DNA of 64,000 nt from Sternotherus odoratus (lineage: Eukaryota; Chordata; Testudines; Kinosternidae), in NCBI GenBank assembly GCA_032164245.1, contig JAVMKO010000007.1, forward strand, positions 5,435,822 to 5,499,821. Reading direction: 5' to 3'. Of the stretch, positions 38,601 to 46,454 are shown in pieces (position 1 is the stretch's first letter; every line of letters starts with the position of its first letter). The notes below the pieces were generated by a model. The model saw nothing but the letters and a program-made list of their open reading frames with translations, was not told the origin of the DNA and did not search any database. Made by a program: the position numbers and the translations under genes.

Positions 38601-40932
38601 GTCAGAGGGGGGTGATGAATGGCAGGAGAGAGATCACTGGATCATTACCTGTTAGGTTCACTCACTCTGGGGCACCTGGCATTGGCCACTGTCGGTTGAC
38701 AGGATACTGGGCTAGATGGACTGTTGGTCTGACCCAGCACGGCCTTTCTTATGTTCTTATGTTATGTTCTTATGGGTCAAGTTCCACAGACTTGTGCTGA
38801 CATTACTGTGTAGACATAGTCAAGTCATAATTGGAAAATTTTAGCTAGTGAAATAAAATTCAAGTCTTTTGTGTTGCAGTTAACGAAGAAGGAAGATTCT
38901 GCAGTTCTGAAAACACCCATGAAAAGGCATGCTGGTTCAACCACTCCTACTCCCCTTAAGACAAGGAAGGCAAGTATGCGGTCTTTCAAATCATATGGTA
39001 GAACCTCAGTTACAAACACCAGAGTTAAGAACTGAGCAATCACATACCTCAGTTAGAACCAGAAGCACGCAATCAGGTAGAAGCAGAGACCAGAAAAAGC
39101 AAATACAGTACAGTACTGTGTTAAACATAAACTATTTTTTTTTAAAAGGGGGAGAAGGTCTAAAAATATTTGACAGGTTAAGGAAACTGTTTCTGTGCTT
39201 GTTTTTAAATTAAGATGGTTAAAAGCAGCATTTTTTTTCTCATAGTAAAGTTTCAAAGCTGTATTTAAGTCACTGTTCAGTTGTTAACTTTTAAAAGAAC
39301 ATATATAAAATTTTGTTCAGTTACGAATAACCTCCATTTCTGGGATGTTTGTAACTCTGAACAAAATTTTATGTATGTTCTTTTAAAAGTTAACAACTGA
39401 ACAGTGACTTAATACAGCTTTGAAACTTTACTATGAGAGAAAAAATGCTGCTTTTAACCATCTTAATTTAAATGAAACAAGCACAGAAGCAGTTTCCTTA
39501 CCTTGTCAAATCTGAGGTTCAACATTATAGAGACAATGACAAATACCCATAGGGAAAAGGGTATTATGGATTTCCCTTTTCTTGGCTTGTCATTAATAAT
39601 TTATGCAAGCAACTTCTAGGTCAGTTCTGAATCAAATCGCCTTACATCAGTTGGTGCTCTTCCAGACAATTTTTACTTTTTCTCTTTGTTTATTCTGAAA
39701 GATAAAGGAAAAGACACTGGCTCAAACTTTTTTCTTGTTGTTGTTAAAATTGGTATATTCTGTTATAATTATAGATACCTTTGTAATCAATTCTTAATTT
39801 TAAAAAGCTGCAGAAGTATTTGAAAATGTGAGTAGGTCTGCATTGTTCGTGAAAGGAAATCATAAATATTCATTCCTCCTCCTTCATTAGGAGATAAAAA
39901 TGAGTTTGAAAAAGTCTCTGTAAAACTGAGACCCTATACCTAGGGGAGAATTGGAGTTCAGTCTCTGCAACTTTGAGTCAGCAGATATTACTGTTCTCTT
40001 CAGATAGCTATGCCAGATTTGGAGTGCTGTGGAAAAGAGATTCATTTCTTTGTTGGGGATGAGTGAGCTAGAAAAGGGACAGATTTACTGGAGACCTTCA
40101 AATTGTTGGCAGGATTGGTGGTTTAAAGAAGCAAAACTACACAAACTTAATATAGTCTAAATTTGAAATGGCAGGAAGCCAGTGATGGCTGGGGCATCGG
40201 GCATAGCTTCTCTGGAGAAAAGCTGTACAGCAGTACTGTATTTAAACAAAACTTGGCATACCTTCTAGAAACTAGTCTGAAATGTTTTGTTACCTCATAG
40301 ATGCTGCTGGAATTAAAGGTCAGCATGCACTTTACTATCCTAACTTTTGTATATTTAATGTTAGAAATCTGAAGCTTCTCATTTTTAACCTTTAGTTACA
40401 TGGAGTCACAAATTTAAATGTGCAGCGGGCAACCAGCTGCATCAGTCTGACCAGCACGGGAACGTGCCCTGCAGTTGTTTCCAGAACACCCATTCCAGTT
40501 TGTAAGGTGAGTAAAGCTCTTGGATGGATTCTCCTGTAGTTATTCTCAATAATAAAAGCTCTTCTTGTGGGCCCAGAAGAAGTGATAGTATCCCTATTTT
40601 TATGCAGGGCTCGGGTCTTGAAAATTTGTATATGTGAACACATACATAAAACTTGAATATGAACTACAAAGGTTTGACTGAACTTATTTTTCCACTTTAA
40701 CAGCCATGTAATTTTTCTGGCAAAAATGTTCAGTGTTTGTAAAGCCATACTAGAAACAAACTGCTATTCAGTTAAACCTCTACTTTCGCTCTGTCAAAGT
40801 GAAGACTACAAATGTTTGGTAAATGGTTATGAAAACCTCCAGTTCACCTTTAAGTTGACTTCTGTTGAAGTTTCTGCATTTACTTTATTATACTCTTTTT
40901 CCTTTGTCTTATAACTTGCACACGAGTTGTCC

Positions 40933-40963
<31 letters not shown>

Positions 40964-43900
40964 GACTAGTGAGAGAAATAATTCCGGGAGAAAATGTTCC
41001 ATGATATGAGTTGTCAGAACCAACCCGATCAGTTGTCATTTGTCTAAGTGCTGGATGGGTGACTTCACATCACATTTTAAGAACCTATTCAGGATACATT
41101 CTGTTGCATGTAACCATCAATCTTCCACTTGTAAAATCTTTGGAAAGTACAATTGAAAATGTTTTCTCTCAACCAAGCACACTAGTTGTAATATTTCATA
41201 GGAGTGATGGACTTAATATCTTGTATAGATGTTAATTTATATGGGAGGAGCAATAAGTGACACATCAATTTTTTTCAACAAGTGAGGGAGCGGATCACCA
41301 GGTCAAACTTCTTCAGATAAAATGGTTCTGTTTTTCAAGTTAAGATAGCGAAACTAATCAAACTGGCATCCAGTGCTTTAGAATGCTACCAGAGTGACTG
41401 TCTGCACATGTAGAAGAAGCAGAGTTCTCTATTCCCCTCTCCAGTCTTCTGGGACTTGAAGTAATAAAAATATTGAAGTTGGGGATATAGAAGTAACCAC
41501 ATCCATTCTTGGACCAGGACAAGTGGATGTTTCTTCCAAACTTCTTGACTTTTTCCAGCAGGACTTAAATCTTTCAGATCACAAAGCCAGAATCCAAGTG
41601 CATTCCTTACAGAAATACAAACTTTAAGAAAATCTTTCTGTATTATCAACTTTTAACAGGTAAAATATAGACTTTTTAAAAGACTAATATTTGTGATGAA
41701 TGCATCACCATCATCATCAATCCTCTTCACTCCCGCTGGAGTATAAGGCACCAACAAATCTCCTCCATGCCTCTTGATCTTGGGCAAGCCAGCTGATTTC
41801 ATTCCACGTTTTGTTCATCATCTTCAGTTCCTCTTCCACAGTTCTTCTCCAGGTACCCATTGGTCTGCCTCGCTTACGCTTCCCAGGTGGAGTCCATCTT
41901 AAGGCTATCTAAGGGTGTCTGGTATTTTTCATTCGAAGAACGTGACCCAGCCACCCCCATCGTCGCCTTTTTAACTCATCCATAATGTTGATGATACCTG
42001 TGCATCTGCTAATTTCCCTGTTGCTGATATGTTCTTCCCAGCGCACTCTAAGGATGCGTCGGAGGCATCTACCTTCAAATCCTCTCACTCTGCTCTCCAC
42101 TTTCTTGTTGGTTCTCCATGTCTCTGCAGCATACAACAGGACAGAACGCACGTTTGATTTATAAACCTTCAGTTTGGTCTTGATCTGAAGCATCGATGAC
42201 TTCCAGATATTGTTAAGTCTGTTGAAGGCTTGCGCTGCCAAAGCAATTCTAGTGGAGATGAATGAGTTGAGATTAATTGGAAAGTAGAAAACTTTTTTTT
42301 TTCCTTTTTGGAGTTAAAAATTGACCGCCTCCTTCCTCATCCTTAGCCAGCGCGCAGTCCCAAATTATTTAAATTCTAGTATGTGGAGCAGCTGTTGTGA
42401 AGGGAAAAAATATGAATTCATAATTTATGCTACAGGTTAACAAGTTGTATGCTAAAAGTTGTATGCTACAACTTGTAGCATACAAGTTAACTGTCAAGAT
42501 CAATGAATGCCTCTATTATGAAAAAAAATTACAGATAAGGAAACTAGCCCTTAATACTAATGTTAATACAGGCTTTGATCTTAAACATGAATGGCTTTCA
42601 GGTAGTTGCTTCGGGTTAAATTTAACTGGTTTGGTTGTCAAGAGGATGCCTGAACTTTCTAGCACTTACAGTGGTATTAATGGAAGCAGCATCGTTAAAG
42701 CCCCTTCTATCAATTCTCACTTAACAAAGTCAAACCCTTACTGCGGTATAAGGGAATGTAACACCAGAGATCTGAGTCACCCATGCCACTTCATAGATGC
42801 ATGTTTTACATGGTTCATTATGAATGGATATAAAAGGAAAGAGGAAGGATGGCCTTATGGTTAAAACACTGAAATTTCTCAGTCTGGATTCAATTCCTAG
42901 ATCTGTTGCTGACTTCATCTGTGACTGACTTTGCCTCGATTGTCATCTGTAAATTGGGGATGTTTTCTAAAATAGGGATATTAGTGACATAAAGGCCAGT
43001 TACAAAAGTTTAAATTAGGCTAGGTTTTGCTCCTAATTATTAATGTGTATTTAATTATAAAAAATAACTGAGCTGGTTCTCCACCTGATGATTCTACATC
43101 TTGATCAGAGATCTGGTACTTTTTAATCAAGGTACCAAAAAAACAAGGAAAGGCTCAAAAGAGGGCAATCTAATGAGGTAAGCCAGCAGCAAATGATTTT
43201 TAACAACTGTATTAAAAAATAAATGAGTAAATTCTTAAATTGTAAGTTGTACGTAATCTGTAGTATAAAAGCTCACTAGATATAATGGACATAATGACAT
43301 TACATTTTGCAGACCCCATCTAAAAGCACACCACCAGATTCCCTGCAGCAAGCACGATTACAAGAGTGCAAAGAAAATCAACAAACCAGCAAATCAAACC
43401 AGCAAATCAGTTATTTAGACTTCACGGTATGTCTTATTTTTGTCTGGTAATTTTAAAATAGTCTAATTTCGGAGAGGTGAGTAGAAAACTAACTAGATTT
43501 GGATGAGATTAGGTGGTGGCCATATAGCAAACTGCACTCTTTGATACTTTAAATTTACCCAAGGGACAGGAAACTAAATCCTCACGTTCTATGCCACTTT
43601 GAGGAATTTAACAAATTGTGTTTTAAAGATATTGTCCGGAGAACTCTGAAAAAGCAATTCGGGGTTACCCAATACATATTGAGAGTGTGGGGATCAAGAT
43701 TCCACAGTGTGACAAGGTGGCTCCCCTGCTCCCCTGGCTCAAGTCCTTTGGGTCGCTGTCATAGCACTGGCACCCTGGCCAGACTGTACCAGACTCGGTT
43801 TTTCTGCTGCTCCTTAGCAGCTCGCTCCCTTTCTCTCCCTCTCAGGGACAGGCTTCTGCAGGCTAGGAAAGCTAGGTCCCCCTCTGGTAGGGACCCTTAG

Positions 43901-45211
43901 TTCTCTTCTCCTGCTTGCCAGCAGCCTCTCCGTCCCTGCCTCCTCCAACTTGCTCCTCACACTCTCTGCTTCCACCAACTCGCTCCTCTAACTGTTACTG
44001 TCACCAGAACACCCTCCTCAAACTCCCACAAGCCTCTCTGTGGAGGAGTCTCTTTTCAAGGGCTCTGACAGCCTCCTTAATTGGCCTCAGCTGGCCCTGC
44101 TTCTGACTGTGGCAGCCCTGCTCAGCTGGACCTGATTCCCTTGTGGAAAGCCTTCTAATTGCAGGCCTTATTGGCAGCTGTCTGCCCTGGGTCTGCCACA
44201 ACAGCTAATAGAGGACTAACCAAGAAGAAAAGAATAACATGATGGTGGATAGAAAGGATAACTATCGATAGGAACTTTGACAGCATGAAACTTCTGGAGC
44301 AGGGGATTTACGGATTTATTTTATTACTTGTCTTCATAGCTCAGACAAGGGTTTGTTAAGATATCTTTCTGGTGAAAACTAGAATCTGAGCAGCATGAGG
44401 GAAATGTAATGACTTCCAATGTTTTTGCTTATTTAAGGGAAAACAAATGCATTTTAGTTCAGAAAACAAACTGAAATTGAGTCCTGGGAGCAAGGCAGGA
44501 CCAGCTGAGCATGCTAATCAGAAAAAGGGGTTTGGTGGAGGGATATAACTGTTAGCTATAGTGAACAGACTGGGCTGTGTTAGTAGCGGGATGGAAAACA
44601 AACAACAGTATTACTGCTTAAAGCAGTTGTTAAATCTTCTTGGGAATATATTGTATTGGTCACCATATCACAAGTGGTATTACTGCATCCTCAGCTGCAG
44701 AGTTGGACAAAAATCCAGGTCAGAAAAAAACAAGGAAAGGGTCAAAAGAGGGCAAGCTAACGGGATAAGCAAGCAGCAGATAATTTTTAACAACTGTATT
44801 AAAACATAAATGAATTAGTTCTTAAATAAGAACACAAATAAGGGGAAATGAGGTTGAGATTGGGGGGGGGGGGGAATCAGGCAGGACCCACTTCATTTAA
44901 ATAGCAAAAATACATTCAGTAAAATATTGGTGAAGGGAAGTGAGCCAGGCTAAGTTTGAAAGAAATACAGACTTCCTTTTGCAAGAGACACCTGAGAACT
45001 ATGGTAAAGCAGGACAATGGGGTTGTCCTACCTAGATCACTTTAATTGGGTGGGTGTACCACTCACTGTGCTGTGTTTATATAGTAATGTTGTCTTGTTA
45101 CAACTTAATCTTCCTAACAAATTTCTTTAATTTTTTCAGAAAGATCTTTCAAAGAAAACCAGCAATGCCAGTGGGATTTTCAATTCTACATTAAATGAGA
45201 ACAGATATTAA
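14610..45211 (+). CDS. PRC1L: PRC1-family microtubule bundler, probable PRC1-like paralogue (14 exons)
   Basis: Protein of the PRC1/Ase1/MAP65 family, which crosslinks antiparallel microtubules in the anaphase midzone and is needed for cytokinesis. The fourteen exons join in frame to 579 aa (human PRC1 620). Residues about 1-60 match the dimerisation region, which opens SEVLA as in human. About 60-330 is the helical rod. About 330-450 is the spectrin-fold microtubule-binding domain, with [10 protein letters not shown] near 384-393. The basic C-terminal tail has Cdk-type sites (KTPMKR at 462-467, TTPTPLK at 472-478, TPSK at 519-522), a KEN motif (538-540) and SGIFNST near the end. Identity to human PRC1 in the best region is only about 45% by eye. 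Bird PRC1 as I recall it is closer to human than this is, so I read it as a paralogue (a PRC1-like gene is known in Xenopus). An unusually fast PRC1 orthologue is the alternative. Confidence 0.85.
14770..14902 (+). CDS. PRC1L: PRC1-like exon 2
   Basis: Acceptor tctcctcag; encodes [27 protein letters not shown] and QAVKQHIE; donor gtgagg. Matches the PRC1 N-terminal dimerisation helix. Ends in phase 0 at residue 52. Confidence 0.9.
15240..15400. mobile_element. hAT-like MITE fragment
   Basis: Reads ggggaacctttttcctgcca, agggccatttgac, then a long C run and a CpG-rich part. This is similar in style to the element at 59928-61772, whose text also speaks of gggccgc ends. Boundaries are not resolved. 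Confidence 0.4.
16265..16563 (+). mobile_element. hAT MITE, family 'cagagatcggcaacct', copy 1
   Basis: Begins caggagtcggcaacctttca and ends gggttgcctacctctg (inverted ends). The body has agaagtggtgtgccgagtct and a late gaaaatcagctc. Same family as 23332-23623 and 35324-35628. Confidence 0.8.
19320..19845. repeat. AT-rich interspersed repeat ('gggctgtcaatt' family)
   Basis: Starts tagggctgtcaattgtagtt and contains aaaatcatgattaatcagtt, typical of a DNA-transposon-derived repeat widespread in sauropsids. Family assignment is from memory. Confidence 0.45.
19890..20850. repeat. Repeat with C-rich minisatellite interior
   Basis: From about 20300 to 20790 the sequence repeats variants of cacctggatccccaccctac and similar. 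The flanks (ggattctcttgggggaattc at 19891) look like a transposon end. Long open frames here come from the tandem structure. Confidence 0.45.
22075..22380 (-). repeat. CR1/L3 3'-end relic
   Basis: Reverse-orientation CR1 tail: gggccagtggtccacaggac, cagtgtcctgcc and accagatacatcagagtaag. Diverged. Confidence 0.5.
22836..23695 (+). mobile_element. CR1 LINE 3' fragment, interrupted by a hAT MITE
   Basis: Text such as ctcagttggagtattgagtc, atgaggaaagattgaaaaaa and ggagaagagaagactgaggg is the CR1 reverse-transcriptase C-terminal region, with several stops. The tail (ggactgaactagatgattta, cccttccagtcctag) follows after the inserted MITE. Confidence 0.85.
23332..23623 (+). mobile_element. hAT MITE, copy 2, inserted in CR1
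   Basis: Flanked by near-identical octamers tggtctcg (23324-23331) and tggtctag (23624-23631), the 8-bp duplication of hAT. The body matches copy 1. Confidence 0.85.
23700..24236. other. Intron 2 stretch with a SINE/MIR-like piece
   Basis: A short MIR/SINE-like fragment near 23935-24000 (gaagtgctttacagaggagg). The rest is unassigned. Confidence 0.3.
24237..24531. mobile_element. hAT-like MITE
   Basis: Begins gcggttctcaaacttcattg and ends aaaatgggtcccctgat. The flanking octamers ctaggcct (24229-24236) and ctagacct (24532-24539) match 7 of 8. Confidence 0.6.
24540..25229. other. Intron 2, no gene seen
   Basis: No recognisable gene or repeat. Confidence 0.3.
25230..25520. mobile_element. MITE of the 'tctacactgca' type
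   Basis: Left tatatctacactgcaaacag and right ctgaaggtagtgtaggtgta are imperfect inverted ends. The interior is rich in ctagct motifs. Confidence 0.5.
25690..25975. repeat. Diverged MITE-like repeat
   Basis: Contains cctggtgtagacacggctaa and tgctgtagtccctctaatgt, resembling the neighbouring 'tagac' MITEs. Boundaries are uncertain. Confidence 0.35.
26208..26330 (+). CDS. PRC1L: PRC1-like exon 3
   Basis: Residues 53-93, [20 protein letters not shown] and onward; aligns with ELLDMMIAEEESLKERL in human PRC1. 123 bp, phase 0, GT-AG. Confidence 0.92.
26331..28461 (+). other. PRC1L: PRC1-like intron 3
   Basis: Holds a TTA-target MITE (26910-27187). The rest shows only short shadow frames. Confidence 0.7.
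26910..27187. mobile_element. PIF/Harbinger-like MITE with TTA duplication
   Basis: TTA at 26907-26909 and 27188-27190. Inverted ends gggctggtctccact and agtgaagacaagccc. It carries an internal perfect hairpin near 27107-27150 (atttatcgcgtctt / gagacgcgataaat). CpGs are well preserved, so the copy is young. Confidence 0.85.
28462..28695 (+). CDS. PRC1L: PRC1-like exon 4
   Basis: Residues 94-171: [19 protein letters not shown], then [13 protein letters not shown]. Matches ILQLEKDLRTQVEL and LQEQDQELCEIL of PRC1. 234 bp, ends before gtatgt. Confidence 0.93.
28696..29810 (+). other. PRC1L: PRC1-like intron 4
   Basis: Contains the hAT MITE at 28979-29431. Otherwise AT-rich with no feature. Confidence 0.7.
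28979..29431. mobile_element. hAT MITE with near-perfect 8-bp duplication
   Basis: Octamers ctttaaaa (28971-28978) and ctttaaag (29432-29439) flank it. Ends tagtgtttcccaaagtgtgg and agtttgggaaacattg are inverted. A C/A homopolymer run lies near 29330-29355. Confidence 0.8.
29811..29981 (+). CDS. PRC1L: PRC1-like exon 5
   Basis: Residues 172-228, with [20 protein letters not shown] and [20 protein letters not shown]; aligns with CMEELDHTPD and EDAFCLSLENIATLQKL of PRC1. 171 bp. Confidence 0.93.
29982..31276 (+). other. PRC1L: PRC1-like intron 5
   Basis: Holds a short minus-strand CR1 tail near 30098-30250 (aagaacataggaattgctgt, gacagtggccagatttagat). Nothing else is recognised. Confidence 0.6.
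30098..30250 (-). repeat. CR1 3'-end relic
   Basis: Reverse complement of the same tail seen at 38660-38760, cut short. Confidence 0.55.
31277..31426 (+). CDS. PRC1L: PRC1-like exon 6
   Basis: Residues 229-278, [16 protein letters not shown], matching LRTQIRELWDRLQIP. The acceptor TTGTAG (ending 31276) is preferred to the TTGCAG six bases later, because it keeps the PRC1 length (LQ retained). NAGNAG-like alternative use is possible. Confidence 0.88.
31427..31738 (+). other. PRC1L: PRC1-like intron 6
   Basis: Short GT-AG intron of 312 bp; nothing recognised inside. Confidence 0.85.
31739..31886 (+). CDS. PRC1L: PRC1-like exon 7
   Basis: Residues 279-327 plus one base: [37 protein letters not shown]. 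Matches VDRLEELKMQNMKKVIEAI and YWDQCFYSQEQRQAF. Ends before gtaaat. Confidence 0.93.
31887..33714 (+). other. PRC1L: PRC1-like intron 7
   Basis: Mostly filled by a minus-strand CR1 (31935-32960). The remainder is unassigned. Confidence 0.7.
31935..32960 (-). mobile_element. CR1 LINE 3' fragment (old)
   Basis: Minus-strand CR1: ggtggtcatctagtctgacc at its 3' end, then caccagtgccttgttcaatg, agaccagaattgcacaaact and agtagccttctctgcaccag further 5'. Many stops. Confidence 0.8.
33715..33851 (+). CDS. PRC1L: PRC1-like exon 8
   Basis: Residues 328-373: [31 protein letters not shown]. Matches DYTESLLQLHDAEIVRLK and KWEETWRLFLEFE at the start of the spectrin-fold domain. Confidence 0.94.
33852..34623 (+). 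other. PRC1L: PRC1-like intron 8
   Basis: 772-bp intron without recognised repeat or gene. Confidence 0.7.
34624..34719 (+). CDS. PRC1L: PRC1-like exon 9
   Basis: Residues 374-405, [20 protein letters not shown] and onward; the best-conserved microtubule-binding stretch (human RKASDPNRFTNRGGNLLKEE). Confidence 0.95.
34936..35314. mobile_element. Tigger-like MITE, left-truncated, GC-rich interior
   Basis: Ends gtccgttaaatcgaggtttcactg, the same end as 53471-54247. The interior has ccgggcgggcgggagcgggg repeats and an inverted pair around cctgttatttaatgatttt. The left terminal repeat is missing. Confidence 0.75.
35324..35628 (-). mobile_element. hAT MITE, copy 3
   Basis: Reverse-orientation copy of the 16265-16563 family. 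Flanking octamers atatagat (35316-35323) and atataggt (35629-35636) match 7 of 8. Confidence 0.8.
35848..35985 (+). CDS. PRC1L: PRC1-like exon 10
   Basis: Residues 406-451: [37 protein letters not shown]. Matches LEEELKARIELWEQEH and NGQKFMEYVAEQWEMHR. End of the spectrin-fold domain. Confidence 0.94.
36031..36850. mobile_element. Tigger-like MITE ('ctacagaggtc' ends) interrupted by another MITE
   Basis: Left end ctacagaggtctctcagcat, right end gctctgaggttctacta (inverted). Same family as 38996-39525 (aaccagaagtatgcaatcag shared). Base 36321 is followed by the inserted element; the outer copy resumes at 36743. Confidence 0.7.
36322..36742. mobile_element. Tigger-like MITE, nested, GC-rich interior
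   Basis: Ends cagtaaaaccccaatttaac and gttaaatggaggttttactg are inverted. The interior is about 75% GC with repeated cccgggtcccggcag-type motifs. It sits inside the element 36031-36850. Confidence 0.8.
38063..38775 (+). mobile_element. CR1 LINE 3' fragment with inverted 5' start
   Basis: A 194-codon open frame (38071-38655) encodes the CR1 reverse-transcriptase C-terminus ([37 protein letters not shown]). Then come the CR1 tail (gggctagatggactgttggt) and (ttatgttc)n near 38745. Relatively young. Its first 80 bases form an inverted repeat (see findings). Confidence 0.9.
38880..38969 (+). CDS. PRC1L: PRC1-like exon 11 (GC donor)
   Basis: Residues 452-481 with Cdk-type sites KTPMKR and TPLKTRK, matching the phosphorylated TPSKRR and TPGKARK of PRC1. 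The donor is GCAAGT, not GT. Confidence 0.88.
38970..40395 (+). other. PRC1L: PRC1-like intron 11 (GC-AG type)
   Basis: Begins gcaagt and ends tttag. Contains the foldback Tigger-like element 38996-39525. Confidence 0.8.
38996..39525. mobile_element. Tigger-like MITE with long foldback
   Basis: Starts tggtagaacctcagttacaa. Bases 39167-39320 and 39357-39511 are reverse complements over about 150 bp, with a 36-bp loop. Related to 36031-36850. Confidence 0.8.
40396..40506 (+). CDS. PRC1L: PRC1-like exon 12
   Basis: Residues 482-518 ([30 protein letters not shown]), Ser/Thr-rich tail. GT-AG, in frame. Weakly conserved compared with PRC1. Confidence 0.8.
41700..42262 (-). mobile_element. RTE-type LINE 3' fragment
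   Basis: Minus-strand frame 42241-41909 reads [21 protein letters not shown] and WGWLGHVLR, then after a stop [20 protein letters not shown]. This is the C-terminal region of RTE reverse transcriptases. It ends in a (tgatga)-type tail near 41700-41715. Confidence 0.85.
42846..43010 (+). repeat. Cry-type SINE (diverged)
   Basis: ggatggccttatggttaaaa, tctggattcaattcctagat and catctgtaaattggggatgt in SINE order. Confidence 0.65.
43313..43426 (+). CDS. PRC1L: PRC1-like exon 13
   Basis: Residues 519-556; [10 protein letters not shown], then KEN (538-540) and ISYLDFT. Human PRC1 has NKEN and YSEFA in the same order. Confidence 0.85.
43427..45139 (+). other. PRC1L: PRC1-like intron 13
   Basis: Contains a solo LTR (43708-44200) and a G run near 44860. 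Other parts are unassigned. Confidence 0.7.
43708..44200 (-). mobile_element. Solo LTR with 4-bp target duplication
   Basis: Starts TG (tgtgacaaggtggctcccct) and ends CA (ccctgggtctgccaca), flanked by acag on both sides (43704-43707, 44201-44204). The minus strand carries an AAAAGAG TATA-like site, so the orientation is a guess. Confidence 0.7.
45140..45211 (+). CDS. PRC1L: PRC1-like exon 14 (last coding exon)
   Basis: Residues 557-579, [20 protein letters not shown] then NRY and TAA. Aligns with KDPSLS and SGILNST at the human PRC1 C-terminus. Confidence 0.88.
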   Translation, partial: KDLSKKTSNASGIFNSTLNENRY

Positions 45212-46065
45212 GGATCCTGTTGCTGCACCCTCTGAAATGCCAGGCTAACTCATTTCTTTGTGGCACTTGAGCTCTTTTAACTATTTTTCATAGACTTGGG
45301 AGAGAAGAAGACTTACTCTGTACCTTGATGTGCCTTGACTAACTCTGGCAAATGCAGCAAGTCGAAAGGATTTGTGTAGCACCACAATTGTACCTTGAAC
45401 TATATTTCCTAGCTAGAAAATAAAAATAGAAAGTAGCACTTAAAAGTAATATGTTGAATTAATGAATTCCTAAAATACTCCAGCCAAACTTCTGCAAGTC
45501 TTAGTTTACATTTCAAGTATTTACTTTGTCTTTTCTTTATTGGTGTGGCTGCATGGTGTGAACTGGCTCACTTTTTTTTACCGATGAACATTTGTTTTTT
45601 ATAGATTGCTAACATAATCCTTTTAAAAAAAATATTTATATTCAAGCCTTTGAACTCTCTCAACTCTTTCATGAAGCTCAGACTAGCAGGTTTCATGTAC
45701 TTAATTATTCTAATTGTTGTACCCTGTCAAGCAATTAACTCTCAAACCTTGGTGCTTTTTACGCAAGCCTATTGAGGCGATTATGAAGCTAGAAAAAAAC
45801 CACACGTTAGTTGAAGTGACCACAATCACTAATCTGAATTGTTCAATGAATCTTTGTTTAATTTCCTTTACTTTATTGTATTAATATCATGCCTTGAACT
45901 GAAACTGTACCTTCACATTAGTGAATGAACTGTCTCAACTGCTTTGAGGCGATCTGGATAATGTTGTGGCTAGAATAAAAATGTCTTTACAAATGTTCAA
46001 ATATTTCTTAATATATTAGTGGGATTCTGAAAAGCAACTGAAATAATAAAAATGTGTGTTGTAAA
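45212..46065 (+). other. PRC1L: PRC1-like 3' UTR
   Basis: AT-rich trailer ending with two polyadenylation signals, AATAAA at 45974-45979 and at 46045-46050. Either or both could be used. Confidence 0.7.
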
Positions 46066-46344
46066 AAGCTGTACTAGTCAAGATGTCTGTTTTCAATGGG
46101 ATATCACTTCCTGGTTCTGAAGAAAATCTCATGTGTCTACAGTATTTGCAAACACATTTTGTTGTTTTGTATCCTGTTTTGTAACTAAAAGGGAACAGCT
46201 GGCATTCATAAATTAAAAATAGTAATTTTTCTGAGAAGGAGACATTTCATGGTGCGTTAGTAAACTTTAAAAGCAGATTTGGAAATTGATCAATATTTAA
46301 TCTTATTTGTACTGTGCAATTTTTTTCTTGAAGTAGAATACTTC

Positions 46345-46450
46345 AAAAACAACAAGGAGTCCGGTGGCACCTTAAAGACTAACAGATTTATTTGGGCATA
46401 AGCTTTTGTGGGTAAAAAACCCTACTTCAGATGCGTGGAGTGAAAATTAC
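46345..46450. repeat. PLE terminal-repeat fragment
   Basis: aaggagtccggtggcacctt, aaagactaacagatttattt and cataagcttttgtgggtaaa: the same terminal sequence that flanks the PLE at 56.6-59.7 kb, another subfamily. Confidence 0.75.
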
Positions 46451-46454
46451 AGAT

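Larger units (their letters stand above)
35986..38879 (+). other. PRC1L: PRC1-like intron 10
   Basis: Holds a nested pair of Tigger-like MITEs (36031-36850 with 36322-36742 inside) and a CR1 (38063-38775). The stretch 36860-38060 shows nothing certain. Confidence 0.75.
40507..43312 (+). other. PRC1L: PRC1-like intron 12
   Basis: Contains a poly-A run (about 40934-40957), an RTE relic (41700-42262), a small palindrome (42436-42491) and a SINE (42846-43010). Confidence 0.7.

Noticed and set aside
38071..38655. 194-codon frame as a host gene
   Set aside because: Its motifs are those of the CR1 reverse transcriptase C-terminus, and a CR1 tail follows.
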